This document shows, piece after piece, positions 1 to 8,485 of a DNA stretch of 64,000 nt. A program made the position numbers and the translations under genes. The notes below the pieces were generated by a model that did not search any database, was not told the DNA's origin, and saw only the letters and a program-made list of their open reading frames with translations. Origin of the DNA: Salipaludibacillus keqinensis (GTDB lineage: Bacteria; Bacillota; Bacilli; Bacillales; Salisediminibacteriaceae); contig NZ_PDOD01000006.1 in assembly GCF_003226325.1 (NCBI RefSeq), positions 1 through 64,000 on the forward strand, read 5' to 3'. Position 1 is the first letter of the stretch. Every line of letters starts with the position of its first letter.

Positions 1-280
1 AACCTTTCCAAATCACGTCGATAGCACTGAATTGTACTAACAGAAAACCATAGAAAAACATGACGTGAATAATCCCGCTTTTCTTATCCTTCAATAATTT
101 TTTTTGTCCAAATACCATGGTCATCATGGCTTCTTTACGCTCTTTCATCGATAAAATGAATTCCGGTTTTTTACCGAGCTTGATATATTCCATCCTTGTT
201 TTCACTAAAGATGCGAATAGGTAAAGCGCGTAACCGGTTACAAGAATAAACATGATCCAATTGATAACAATCGGGTTCAT
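1..280 (-). CDS. fadF: FadF-like Fe-S oxidoreductase, N-terminal part (cut by window edge)
   Basis: The frame is open from an ATG at 280 to the left edge, giving the first 93 residues. An AGGGAG ribosome-binding site precedes the ATG. The visible part starts with a membrane segment (about residues 7-25), then a basic loop, then the start of a second hydrophobic stretch (HVMFFYGFLLVQF). This matches what I recall of the N-terminus of B. subtilis YwjF/FadF, a membrane-anchored heterodisulfide-reductase-like Fe-S protein thought to act with acyl-CoA dehydrogenases in fatty-acid oxidation. B. subtilis also has ywjF beside ywjE (clsB), as here. The Fe-S cysteine domains lie outside the window. A perfect FadR box lies upstream. 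The family call rests on context plus a short N-terminus. Confidence 0.7.
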   Translation of the reverse strand, partial: MNPIVINWIMFILVTGYALYLFASLVKTRMEYIKLGKKPEFILSMKERKEAMMTMVFGQKKLLKDKKSGIIHVMFFYGFLLVQFSAIDVIWKG

Positions 281-349
281 GGAACCAGCTCCCTTCAATA
301 TAGTCAGAAAATATTTTTAATTTGATTTTTATTATATCACATAAAAATA

Positions 350-367
350 TGAATGAGTATTCATTCA
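350..367. promoter_or_regulatory. FadR operator (perfect 18-bp inverted repeat)
   Basis: TGAATGAGTATTCATTCA fits the B. subtilis FadR (YsiA) consensus TGAATGANTANTCATTCA at every fixed position. It lies 70 bp upstream of the fadF start, next to a TATAAT -10 hexamer on the minus strand (331-336), so it would cover the -35 region. FadR represses beta-oxidation genes and is released by long-chain acyl-CoA. Confidence 0.85.
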
Positions 368-483
368 TGATATTTTTTTCAAAAAAATAGTACATTTTCT
401 TACTTCCCTTTTTTAAACTGTAATTTATTCTCCAATAATCGGGAATACTGGGGAGACTTCTTATAAAGGAATGATGTGGAGTG

Positions 484-1677
484 ATGAGAGTTGTTGCTAT
501 TATTATTCTATTTATCGTTTGGTTGGTCACAGACCTAAAGCTGGGAAACAAAGTTCACCGAAAAAATATCAAGCCGATGAAAGATCATTTCGTTCGAAAA
601 AGCTCCATTCAATTTTTTGCCCACGGGGATAAACTATTTGATCACATGCTTCAGCGCATAGAGAACGCGTCTGACCATATTCATATTCAGTTCTTTATTT
701 TTAGAGATGACCATATCGGACAGAAATTTCTTGATCTGTTAAAGGAAAAAGCCATCGAAGGAGTCGATGTTAGATTGCTGGTGGACTGGGGTGGATACCA
801 CATATCTCGAAAAGAAAAAAAATCGTTACTAAAAGCCGGTGTTCAACTGGCAAAAACGAATACGCCTTCTCTCCCCTTCTTATTTTATTCAATCAATGAA
901 AGAAATCACCGTAAAGTGACCGTCATCGATAATCAATGCGGCTATATCGGAGGCTATAATGTCGGGGATGAATATTTAGGGCGAGATCCTGAAATGGGCC
1001 GATGGAGAGATTATCACTTGTATATTGAAGGAGAAGCTTGCCAAGATTTGCAGGATCAATTTACCATTGACTGGAACGGTTCATCGGGCAAACCATTCAA
1101 TCTCAAAGACTTAATTCCAGTGACATCAGGGACCGGTTCCACACCTGTTCAGATCATCCCTACTGATGGCGCCCACGTTGTAGAAATGATTCATCATCTT
1201 CTTGATCAGGCGAAAGAATTTGTATTTATTGGTACCCCTTACTTTATTCCAGGAGATTCATTAAAGAAAAAGCTGATGCAACTGTCCGCGAGAGGTGTGG
1301 ATATCAAACTGCTGATCCCTAAATATCCGGATCATGCCCTTGTAAAAGATGCAGCATTCCCCTATTTTCCAGATTTATTAAAGTCGGGCGTCGATATTCG
1401 GCAATTCTATGAAGGGTTTTACCACTCAAAGGTGCTTATCATTGATGAACAATGGTGTGACATTGGAACTTCAAATTTTGATAAAAGAAGCTTCCATGTG
1501 AACAAGGAGATCAATTGTATTATTCAAGATCACTCTTGGATCGTCCCCGTCAGAGAAGAAATTGAAAAGGATTTTTATGAGAGTGCTGAAAAAATCACCA
1601 TGGATCATATAAAAAATCGATCATTGTTCGAGAAAATGAAAGAAAAAATAGCCACTTTCATTTCCCCTTTTCTATAA
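484..1677 (+). CDS. clsB: Cardiolipin synthase-type phospholipase D protein (YwjE/ClsB)
   Basis: A 397-residue phospholipase D superfamily protein. It has one N-terminal membrane segment (about residues 3-17) and two HKD catalytic motifs: HRKVTVID near residue 142 and HSKVLIID near residue 314, each followed by the usual GxxN-type region (GGYNVGDEY, GTSNFDKRSF). Such enzymes join two phosphatidylglycerols to make cardiolipin at the membrane. It is shorter than classical Cls (about 480 residues) because it has one membrane anchor instead of two, which is typical of YwjE. GTG at 481 is an alternative start. AAAGGA at 465-470 is the likely ribosome-binding site. It is divergent from fadF. The exact substrate is not shown by sequence. 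Confidence 0.85.
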   Translation: MRVVAIIILFIVWLVTDLKLGNKVHRKNIKPMKDHFVRKSSIQFFAHGDKLFDHMLQRIENASDHIHIQFFIFRDDHIGQKFLDLLKEKAIEGVDVRLLVDWGGYHISRKEKKSLLKAGVQLAKTNTPSLPFLFYSINERNHRKVTVIDNQCGYIGGYNVGDEYLGRDPEMGRWRDYHLYIEGEACQDLQDQFTIDWNGSSGKPFNLKDLIPVTSGTGSTPVQIIPTDGAHVVEMIHHLLDQAKEFVFIGTPYFIPGDSLKKKLMQLSARGVDIKLLIPKYPDHALVKDAAFPYFPDLLKSGVDIRQFYEGFYHSKVLIIDEQWCDIGTSNFDKRSFHVNKEINCIIQDHSWIVPVREEIEKDFYESAEKITMDHIKNRSLFEKMKEKIATFISPFL

Positions 1678-1774
1678 TTCTTTTTGTTTTCTTTTGAGCA
1701 CGAAAAGAATATAATTAACTTATAGAAGGTTATTTTCTTCCACAATCGTCATATCATATACTAACGATTTTTTT

Positions 1775-1796
1775 GCTGTCACCACTGGGTGGCGGC
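1775..1796. other. Strong hairpin in the leader of the metal ATPase gene
   Basis: GCTGTCACC and GGTGGCGGC can form a 9-bp stem with a 4-nt loop, counting G-T pairs. It is preceded, not followed, by a T-run on the plus strand, so it is not a standard terminator for clsB. It lies about 120 bp upstream of the ATPase start. Role unknown. Confidence 0.4.
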
Positions 1797-1857
1797 AATT
1801 TCTGTTTTAAACGGTCAATTGAGTATGAAAGTCTTTATCAATTAGAATTCCGTGCTT

Positions 1858-1874
1858 ATTAGAAGTTTTCTAAT
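1858..1874. promoter_or_regulatory. Perfect 7-3-7 palindrome, candidate PerR/Fur-family operator
   Basis: ATTAGAAGTTTTCTAAT is an exact inverted repeat 41 bp before the start of the P1B-4 ATPase. Its inner 15 bp match the B. subtilis PerR box TTATAATNATTATAA at 11 positions in the same 7-1-7 form. B. subtilis pfeT is under PerR control, so a PerR or Fur-family site is plausible but not proven. Confidence 0.5.
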
Positions 1875-1915
1875 GGCATTCAAACGAAACCTTACTCTAA
1901 AGGAGATGAGGAAAG

Positions 1916-3871
1916 ATGGAAGGAAAACGAAGAGCCACTCCATTTCTTCTTAAACATGCAAAGCAATCTTGCCCCTTATTATCATTCCTGTCTACTCATC
2001 GGCAGCTCATCATGGCTCTTGCCGGAGGTGGTTTTCTCATTGCCGGTTATTTAACTGAACGCGGTGATGGTCCCACCGTCGCACTACTCGCAATGATTTT
2101 TTACGTTCTTTCTTACGGTGTTGGTGGTTTTTACAAGGCGAAGGAAGGGTTAGTAGATTTCATTCAAGATCGTTCTTTAAATGTGGAAGTGCTCATGATT
2201 CTTGCAGCGATCGGTGCCGCTTCCATTGGTTATTGGAATGAAGGAGCAATTCTCATTTTCATCTTTTCATTAAGCGGTGCAATGGAGACGTACACGTGGC
2301 AAAAAAGTGAGAAAGACTTATCTGCACTAGTAAAATTAGCTCCATTAGAAGCAAGTCGTTTAATCCGTGACGAAGAAATTCAAACCGTGTCTGTTGATGA
2401 CCTCAGGATAGGTGATCACATCCTCATTCGCAATGGAGAACGCGTTCCTGCTGATGGCATTGTTATTCGCGGGGAAACGTCCATTGATGAGTCTACAATT
2501 ACCGGTGAATCGATTCCTGTTCACAAATCAATGAAAGACGAAGTGTTTAACGGGACAATGAATGGTCGAGGGTCGATAATTGTGGAGGTCACAAAAGAAA
2601 ACGCTAACTCCCTTTTCCAAAAAATGATTCGGCTCGTGGAACAGGCTAAATCTAGTCGTCCTCCTGCGCAGCAGTTTATCGAGAAAGTGGAAGGACCTTA
2701 TGTCATAACCGTATTAATGGTTGTGGCATTGATGTTAACTGTCCCCCCTTTTCTATTTGGTGCCCCATTTCAAGAAACCTTCTATCGAGCGATGGTTCTT
2801 CTCGTCGTCGCTTCTCCTTGCGCGGTCGTTGCGTCGGTCATGCCAGCCCTTTTGTCAGCCATTTCCAACGGAGCGAGACGAGGAGTTCTCATGAAAGGCG
2901 GAACGTATTTGGAGCAGCTCTCAAAAACGCAAGCGATCGCCTTTGATAAAACAGGTACCATCACAAAAGGAAACCCTGGTGTCACGGATGTGTACGTAGT
3001 AGAAGAAACTAAGAAGGAAGAAGTGTTGAATTGCGCCGTTTCAATTGAAAGGCAGTCCAACCATCCTCTGGCTAAAGCGATCGTGCACTATGGGAAAAAA
3101 CAAGGACTAAAAGGCTCTGAACTGATTAAATCCAGTGAAGATATAACCGGCTACGGGGTTAAAGCAGTGATCGGAGAGGACCGCTGGATAATTGGGAATT
3201 GGAACATGATGATACAACAAGTAGATAGCGAAGTTTCTCCTTTTTATTCGTCTATTGACGAACAACGGAAGGCATGGCAATCGCAAGGGAAGACCGTTGT
3301 ATATATTGCAAAAAATGATGAAATTGTTGCCATGGTTGGAATTAAAGATGATATTAGACCAGAAGCAAAAGAACTCATTACAGATCTTCATAAACTTGGA
3401 ATAAAAACAATCATGATCACTGGGGATCATGAAATGACAGCGGCCTCCATCGCAGCAGAGGCGGGACTTGATGACTGGGTATCCCACTGTCTGCCTGAGA
3501 AAAAGGTTGAAGAAATTGATCGCTTGAAAGAAAAATACGGCTCGGTTGTCATGGTCGGCGACGGAGTGAATGACGCTCCTGCTATGGCAAAAGCAGATAT
3601 TGGTATTGCCATGGGCTCGGGAACAGATGTAGCAATAGATACGGCAGATATGGTCCTAATGAAAAGCGATCTTGAAAAAATCAGTTCTACCTTCCAACTG
3701 TCCGGTCGGTTGAACCGTGTCGTCAAACAAAATCTCGTATTCTCTGTTTCTGTTATTTTATTACTCATTGCAGCCAACTTCGCCCAACAACTTTCCTTGC
3801 CGCTTGGGGTCATTGGTCATGAAGGAAGCACCATTCTTGTCATCCTGAATGGATTGAGATTATTAAGGTAG
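1916..3871 (+). CDS. pfeT: P1B-4-type heavy-metal efflux ATPase (PfeT/ZosA-like, probably Fe(II))
   Basis: A 651-residue P-type ATPase that should pump a divalent metal out across the membrane. It shows the TGES actuator motif, the phosphorylated aspartate in DKTGT (Asp344), MITGD, and GDGVNDAP. The metal-site signatures are those of subgroup P1B-4: SPC in transmembrane helix 4 (Cys302) instead of CPC, and HEGST followed by NGLRLL in the last helix (about residue 635). No N-terminal CxxC metal-binding domain is seen. B. subtilis PfeT (formerly ZosA) has this build and exports ferrous iron; cobalt or zinc remain possible. A strong ribosome-binding site (AAAGGAGATGAG) supports the start. Likely regulated through the palindrome at 1858-1874. 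Confidence 0.85.
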   Translation: MEGKRRATPFLLKHAKQSCPLLSFLSTHRQLIMALAGGGFLIAGYLTERGDGPTVALLAMIFYVLSYGVGGFYKAKEGLVDFIQDRSLNVEVLMILAAIGAASIGYWNEGAILIFIFSLSGAMETYTWQKSEKDLSALVKLAPLEASRLIRDEEIQTVSVDDLRIGDHILIRNGERVPADGIVIRGETSIDESTITGESIPVHKSMKDEVFNGTMNGRGSIIVEVTKENANSLFQKMIRLVEQAKSSRPPAQQFIEKVEGPYVITVLMVVALMLTVPPFLFGAPFQETFYRAMVLLVVASPCAVVASVMPALLSAISNGARRGVLMKGGTYLEQLSKTQAIAFDKTGTITKGNPGVTDVYVVEETKKEEVLNCAVSIERQSNHPLAKAIVHYGKKQGLKGSELIKSSEDITGYGVKAVIGEDRWIIGNWNMMIQQVDSEVSPFYSSIDEQRKAWQSQGKTVVYIAKNDEIVAMVGIKDDIRPEAKELITDLHKLGIKTIMITGDHEMTAASIAAEAGLDDWVSHCLPEKKVEEIDRLKEKYGSVVMVGDGVNDAPAMAKADIGIAMGSGTDVAIDTADMVLMKSDLEKISSTFQLSGRLNRVVKQNLVFSVSVILLLIAANFAQQLSLPLGVIGHEGSTILVILNGLRLLR

Positions 3872-3905
3872 CCTAACATATGTTGTTAAAAAGAAGGTCT
3901 ATGCC

Positions 3906-3984
3906 CTCTTTCCGCGGAGGAACCGCCAAGCCTCCTAAGGCTAGCGCCTTTGTCTAGGCTGGTTCTTTCTTCCGCTGGAAAGAG
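3906..3984. repeat. Long imperfect hairpin between convergent genes, Bacillus-type intergenic repeat
   Basis: CTCTTTCC at the left end pairs exactly with GGAAAGAG at the right end. GAACC/GGTTC and further complementary blocks lie inside, giving a hairpin of about 79 nt. Its layout resembles hairpin repeats I recall between convergent Bacillus genes (inference). Here it lies between the ATPase gene and the hydrolase gene and may terminate both transcripts. Confidence 0.55.
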
Positions 3985-3996
3985 CGTTTGCTTCTG

Positions 3997-4773
3997 TTAT
4001 GCGTAGCGATAGACGAACTGGGTCAAGATCTGATGAACGGCTGAGGATTTTTTTGTTGGCAACTGATGCGCCACGTCCCCAATAAACACTGTTTCGACTG
4101 GCCCTGACACCCGATTCTGGAAGGCATGCCTGTATTGGTGAACATACTCATCTCTTGTTCCATAAAGAAGAAGCACAGGACAATAAATTTTCTCAAGCCT
4201 TGCAGTGGAAGAGTAATTTATACCGACGCGGTAATACTGTTCTAGAATTTCTGGGGACGTACGCTGAATGTATTCAGACAAATCTCGCTTCTTTCTTGAC
4301 TCCCGTTCATGTGCGAAAGTAAGAACGTTTGCGATCAGTCCAATTTGCTTCGCTTTCGCAGCGAGAATTCCAAGACGAAATTCATTCTTAAGTAAAAAGC
4401 TGGTCACTTCTGAAAATCCACCCATTAACACAATGGCGCGGACGCGTTCAGGATAACGAATCGCAATTTCCTGAACGATCGATCCACCATTAGAATATCC
4501 ACAAATGACCGCATCCTTCACCTTGGCCGCATCCATAACACGTATCACATCCTCAGCCAGTAATGGGATCGAAAGCGGACGACCATCCATCCCACTTCTT
4601 CCATTTCCACGGAGATCCATTGTAATGACTTTGAATTTTTTAGATAATCGTTGTTTTTGCCTTCTAAACGTCACGTGCCCCATTGAAGGAGGGTGCACAA
4701 AAAGGAGCGGAATCCCCTTCCCCTCCTTTTCAAAATATAATTGTGCTGCGTGTTTATCTTTCGTCCATGGCAT
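3997..4773 (-). CDS. Alpha/beta hydrolase
   Basis: A protein of 258 residues with the alpha/beta hydrolase fold: oxyanion region LLFVHPPSMGH near the N-terminus, DLRGNGRS, nucleophile elbow GYSNGG (Ser94 from the chosen start), acid in YGTRDEYV and histidine in GDVAHQLP. It should be a soluble esterase or lyase of unknown substrate. The start at 4773 is preferred because GGAGG (4783-4787) sits 9 nt upstream. An ATG at 4782 would abut that ribosome-binding site directly. The gene is convergent with the metal ATPase gene and stands alone. No more specific family was recognised. Confidence 0.8.
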   Translation of the reverse strand: MPWTKDKHAAQLYFEKEGKGIPLLFVHPPSMGHVTFRRQKQRLSKKFKVITMDLRGNGRSGMDGRPLSIPLLAEDVIRVMDAAKVKDAVICGYSNGGSIVQEIAIRYPERVRAIVLMGGFSEVTSFLLKNEFRLGILAAKAKQIGLIANVLTFAHERESRKKRDLSEYIQRTSPEILEQYYRVGINYSSTARLEKIYCPVLLLYGTRDEYVHQYRHAFQNRVSGPVETVFIGDVAHQLPTKKSSAVHQILTQFVYRYA

Positions 4774-4837
4774 CTGCTTCATCCTCCATCTTTCATTTAC
4801 GTTAAGATGAGCTTAGCTTATGCCTTACAACGATTGA

Positions 4838-5008
4838 TTATCCGAAAAATGTCGTAGATACCCATTGAAACAATTTAAATCCAAAGTAAATTCCAAAGAT
4901 CCCCATAATTCCTGGTAACGCTGGTGGTGCGGGAATTGGAAGTTTAATTGCCGCAAAAACAAAACCGACAATCAAACCAGCTAATAGAGCTAATATGACT
5001 TCTTGCAT
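4838..5008 (-). CDS. Small XapX-type membrane protein (DUF1427)
   Basis: A 56-residue protein. It has an N-terminal membrane helix (EVILALLAGLIVGFVFAAI), a central PIPAPPALPGIMGIFGIYFG block and a short polar tail. The PIPAPP...GI.GIYLG-like pattern is the hallmark of the XapX family, found in bacteria and named after a xanthosine-operon gene, function unknown. A GAAGGTGA ribosome-binding site lies 6 nt before the ATG, and a stop follows at 4838. It is transcribed toward the hydrolase gene. Easy to miss because of its length. Confidence 0.8.
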   Translation of the reverse strand: MQEVILALLAGLIVGFVFAAIKLPIPAPPALPGIMGIFGIYFGFKLFQWVSTTFFG

Positions 5009-5182
5009 TTTTTCACCTTCTTCTTATGATAACGTTCTCAATGAACGTCAGTTGTAATAAATAGGTTGTTGAAAATCAACTCTCTCTATCCTAACAGAAA
5101 GAGGTACGTACATCTATATTTTTCTAAAAAAAGATTTAGGTATTTAATGGATAGGGTGATATTACATCTCGCTATTTTAAAA

Positions 5183-5205
5183 CCCCCTCATAAAGTATGA
5201 GGGGG
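5183..5205 (-). terminator. argS terminator
   Basis: A perfect 10-bp stem (CCCCCTCATA/TATGAGGGGG) with a 3-nt loop, 10 nt past the argS stop. On the minus strand it is followed by TTTTAAAATA. Confidence 0.85.
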
Positions 5206-5214
5206 CCAACGTCA

Positions 5215-6882
5215 TTACATTTTTTCTGGCGCTTCTACGCCGACAAGTTCCAGTGCGTTTTTCAATGTGATTCGAACAGCTTCCATTAGGGCAAGACGAG
5301 CCTTTGTTAAGTCTTCGTCTTCACTAATGACCTTTTCAGCGTTATAAAAACTGTGTAACGCTTGAGCTAATTCATGTACGTAGTTGGTTATTCTGTGTGG
5401 CGAGCGACGTTTTGCTGCATCCGCTACGGCTTCAGGGAACTCGCCAACTTTTTTCATCAAATCTTGCTCTTTCTCTGCTGTTAAGCTAGTTAGATCCGCA
5501 TTTAGATCTACCGTATAACCCTTGTCCGCTCCTTGACGAATCATACTGCAAATACGCGCATGGGCGTATTGTACGTAATAAACCGGATTTTCATTAGAGT
5601 TCGACTTGGCTAAATCTAAATCAAAATCCAAGTGAGTATCCGATGCTCTCATGGCAAAGAAATAACGAGTGGCGTCCACTCCTACCTCTTCCATTAACTC
5701 TCTCATCGTTACGGCTTTCCCTGTACGCTTGCTCATCTTGACCTTTTGGCCATTTTCAAATAGGTTTACCATTTGAATGACTTGAACATCCAGCTGCTCT
5801 TTGTCAAAACCAAGTGCCTGAATGGCTGCTTTCATGCGAGGAATGTACCCGTGATGATCAGCTCCCCAAATATTAATGAGCTCATCAAATCCACGGGCAA
5901 ATTTATCTTTATGATAAGAGATGTCCGGTGTTAAATACGTATAAGATCCGTCACCCTTCACTAAGACACGATCTTTATCATCACCGTAAGTTGTAGACCG
6001 GAACCATGTTGCACCGTCCTGATCATATGTTTCTCCTCGATCTTTCAGCTCTTCTAATGCTTCGACTACTTTATTGGAAGTATATAACGAGGTCTCAGAG
6101 AACCAGTTGTCAAACTTTACACGGAAATCGGCTAAATCATTTTTCAGTTTGTCCAGTTCCCGCTTTAATCCATACTCCCGGAAGAAATCGCGACGTCCTT
6201 CTTCGTCGACCTCTTTGAAACGATCGCCGAATTTTTCAACGATTTCTTTGGCGAAACCAATGATGTCTTTACCTTGATAGCCATCTTCAGGCATCGGTAC
6301 GTCTTCACCGAGTTCTTGCAAGTACCTTGCTTCTAGAGACAAAGTCAAATTGTCTATCTGGTTTCCAGCGTCGTTAATGTAATATTCTCGTGCCACATCG
6401 TATCCCGCTTTATCTAGCACGTGACTTAATGAATCACCAACAGCTGCACCGCGAGCATGCCCAAGATGAAGCGTTCCTGTAGGATTAGCAGAAACAAACT
6501 CTACTTGAATTTTCTTCCCTTTCCCTACGTTTGATTCACCATATGCTTCTTTTTGTTTCAGTACAGTCGCAACAATGTCTGTTAAGTAATCTTTTTTCAT
6601 TGTGAAGTTAATAAATCCTGGTCCTGCAATGTCCAGCTTTTCTACGTTTGCTTCTTTATAGTCGAAGTTTGCCTCTATGTCCTCAGCAATCATTTTCGGA
6701 GCTTTTTTAGCGACTCGAGCTAACTGCATAGCCAAGTTTGTGGCAAAGTCTCCGTGACTCTTATCTTTCGGGGTTTCAATAACCACGTTCGGCATTTCCT
6801 CTTTTGAAGCCAGTTCAGCTTTTAGAACTGCTGCAACTAGCTGCTCTTTTAACGTTTCTTTTAATTGTTCTACTTGGCTCAT
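5215..6882 (-). CDS. argS: Arginyl-tRNA synthetase
   Basis: A 555-residue class I synthetase that charges tRNA-Arg with arginine in the cytoplasm. The N-terminal Add-1-type region is followed by the HIGH-type motif HLGH (residues 139-142), [17 protein letters not shown], and a KMSK motif ([11 protein letters not shown], near residue 382). The DALR anticodon-binding domain comes at the C-terminus ([23 protein letters not shown]). Length matches B. subtilis ArgS. It lies 7 nt after ywiB. Its AAGGAGG ribosome-binding site lies in the last codons of ywiB, so translation is likely coupled. No T-box was seen upstream of the pair. Confidence 0.97.
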   Translation of the reverse strand: MSQVEQLKETLKEQLVAAVLKAELASKEEMPNVVIETPKDKSHGDFATNLAMQLARVAKKAPKMIAEDIEANFDYKEANVEKLDIAGPGFINFTMKKDYLTDIVATVLKQKEAYGESNVGKGKKIQVEFVSANPTGTLHLGHARGAAVGDSLSHVLDKAGYDVAREYYINDAGNQIDNLTLSLEARYLQELGEDVPMPEDGYQGKDIIGFAKEIVEKFGDRFKEVDEEGRRDFFREYGLKRELDKLKNDLADFRVKFDNWFSETSLYTSNKVVEALEELKDRGETYDQDGATWFRSTTYGDDKDRVLVKGDGSYTYLTPDISYHKDKFARGFDELINIWGADHHGYIPRMKAAIQALGFDKEQLDVQVIQMVNLFENGQKVKMSKRTGKAVTMRELMEEVGVDATRYFFAMRASDTHLDFDLDLAKSNSNENPVYYVQYAHARICSMIRQGADKGYTVDLNADLTSLTAEKEQDLMKKVGEFPEAVADAAKRRSPHRITNYVHELAQALHSFYNAEKVISEDEDLTKARLALMEAVRITLKNALELVGVEAPEKM

Positions 6883-6889
6883 CGTACCT

Positions 6890-7327
6890 CTAGACCTCCT
6901 TGATTTTCACGTACATATCGTAATTTCCTGTTTGAGATCCTTGTAACACAAGGGTATATCGAAGAGCGATCCATCCCTCGCGCGCCTCTTTATCCCAGTT
7001 ATAATTTACTTCTGATGTATCGGTAAGCATGCTCATCGGTCCGAATTGGCTATGATACATTCCTTCTGTCTCTATCCCAGGAACGAATCGCTGATTCATC
7101 GTGATCGCACCTTTTCGTTGAACAGACATCTCACCGCGATTCAACTTTACCGTTTGAGTGGTCGAAGCCTCGTCATTTTCTTCTTTCGGTTCTGAAAAAC
7201 GAAGGACTGTCAACTCCCCGCGCTGATAAAGGTTCCCTGTAGCTTCCATTGTATGAATTTCTTTTCTTTTCCCGTCTTTGATTGTTGTTTTCATCTGAAC
7301 ACTGACGGGTAATCCGCTTGAAGACAT
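6890..7327 (-). CDS. ywiB: YwiB-family protein (DUF1934)
   Basis: A 145-residue protein of the YwiB/DUF1934 family, predicted to be a calycin-like beta-barrel. The sequence is rich in alternating beta-strand patterns, with a conserved end ([25 protein letters not shown]). In many Bacillaceae it is the first gene of an operon with argS, as here. Its molecular role is not known to me. An AGGTGATG ribosome-binding site precedes the ATG. Confidence 0.85.
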   Translation of the reverse strand: MSSSGLPVSVQMKTTIKDGKRKEIHTMEATGNLYQRGELTVLRFSEPKEENDEASTTQTVKLNRGEMSVQRKGAITMNQRFVPGIETEGMYHSQFGPMSMLTDTSEVNYNWDKEAREGWIALRYTLVLQGSQTGNYDMYVKIKEV

Positions 7328-7442
7328 GGCGTTTCATCACCTAATCCTTCCTATTGATAACTTTACTATTATAACGAAAAATAGGGTTTCAGTTCAAGGG
7401 CAAGCTAAAATTAGTGCTCGAATTGTTGCGCGCGCCTTTCTC

Positions 7443-7511
7443 TATAGCGCACTCTTCCTTTTTTATAGCGCGTTTCTCCTCTTCTATAGCGCGCCCCTGC
7501 CTCTATAACGC
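7443..7511. repeat. Short tandem array built on TATAGCGC (about 21-nt units, 4 copies)
   Basis: TATAGCGC begins at 7443, 7464 and 7485, with a variant TATAACGC at 7504, separated by pyrimidine-rich spacers (periods 21, 21, 19). It lies between the speB terminator and ywiB. A 14-base copy (TATAGCGCGTTTCT) recurs at 40510. No coding function is evident. Confidence 0.75.
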
Positions 7512-7557
7512 ACTCCACTCCTAATTGAAAACAGTCGGCTTTCTTTTGACTAAAAAA

Positions 7558-7589
7558 CCTTCATGACGGCTTATCAGCCGCTATGAAGG
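7558..7589 (-). terminator. speE-speB terminator
   Basis: CCTTCAT and ATGAAGG enclose an inner CGGC/GCCG stem. On the minus strand the hairpin is followed by TTTTTTA. Confidence 0.88.
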
Positions 7590-7601
7590 TCTGTAATCTA
7601 T

Positions 7602-8474
7602 TTATTTTTTAAAGCCTAAGAGCATTTCGCGGATGAATTTACTTGCTGCGATCGACGTCTGCTCAGACGGATCATAAGCTGGTGCCACCTCTACTAAATC
7701 ACAGCCAACGACGTGAACGTCAGATCCTGCAATAAGGTGAATGGCTTCCAGTAACTCTTTCGAAGAGATCCCGCCCGCTTCAGCCGTACCAGTACCTGGG
7801 GCGAACGCTGGGTCAAGAACATCGATATCGATCGTAACATATACGTTTCGTCCTGAAAGAGATGGTAACACTCGCTTCAACGGCTCTGCTACTTCAAATT
7901 TACTCATGTGCATGCCTGATTCCTCAGCATATTGGAATTCTTCACGCATGCCTGATCGAATCCCAAAGGAATACACATGTTCAGGGCCAATCAGTTCGCA
8001 TGCTTTACGAATTGGCGTGGAATGAGAGAGGACTTCTCCTTCATACTGTTCTCTCAAATCAGCGTGAGCGTCAATATGAATGACGGCCAAGTCTTCGTAT
8101 TTTTTAAACATGGATCGGATGATAGGCCACGTCACTAAATGTTCCCCACCTAAACCTACAGGGAACTTTCCGTCTGATAGGAGCTGATCTGCGAACTGTT
8201 CAATCATATCGATACTGCGGGCAGCATTTCCGAAAGGCAGCAACATGTCGCCTGCGTCGTGCACCGCAAGTTCCTCTAAGTGGCGATCAAGATAGACACT
8301 GTATTCTTCAAGGCCGATAGACGCTTCCCTTATTCTGTTTGGTCCGAACCGGGAGCCTGGGCGAAAACTCACCGTGAAATCCATCGGCATACCGAATAGA
8401 ACAATGTCCCCCTCTTCATAGGATTTGTCAGCCATAATAAATTTTCTTCCTGAGTAAGCTTCATCAAAAAACAT
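7602..8474 (-). CDS. speB: Agmatinase (agmatine to putrescine and urea)
   Basis: A 290-residue ureohydrolase. The manganese ligands are visible in GGEHLV, DAHADLR and DIDVLDPAFAPGTGT. The last is followed by the AGGISSKEL signature of agmatinases and arginases. It makes putrescine for the adjacent spermidine synthase. Both genes form an operon (speE first, 11 nt apart) ending at a strong terminator. Ribosome-binding site AGGAGGAG. The same pair occurs in B. subtilis. Confidence 0.95.
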   Translation of the reverse strand: MFFDEAYSGRKFIMADKSYEEGDIVLFGMPMDFTVSFRPGSRFGPNRIREASIGLEEYSVYLDRHLEELAVHDAGDMLLPFGNAARSIDMIEQFADQLLSDGKFPVGLGGEHLVTWPIIRSMFKKYEDLAVIHIDAHADLREQYEGEVLSHSTPIRKACELIGPEHVYSFGIRSGMREEFQYAEESGMHMSKFEVAEPLKRVLPSLSGRNVYVTIDIDVLDPAFAPGTGTAEAGGISSKELLEAIHLIAGSDVHVVGCDLVEVAPAYDPSEQTSIAASKFIREMLLGFKK

Positions 8475-8485
8475 GCATACTCCTC

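Noticed and set aside
171-551. 126-residue minus-strand open frame
   Set aside because: It overlaps fadF in another frame, runs through the FadR operator and the clsB start, and has no ribosome-binding site.
1708-1724. AATATAATTAACTTATA as the PerR box of the metal ATPase
   Set aside because: The right half fits the consensus poorly; the palindrome at 1858-1874 is better placed and perfect.
1775-1800. GGGTGG in the ATPase leader as a T-box antiterminator
   Set aside because: The required ACCGCG part is missing and no specifier stem is seen; the gene is not an aminoacyl-tRNA gene.
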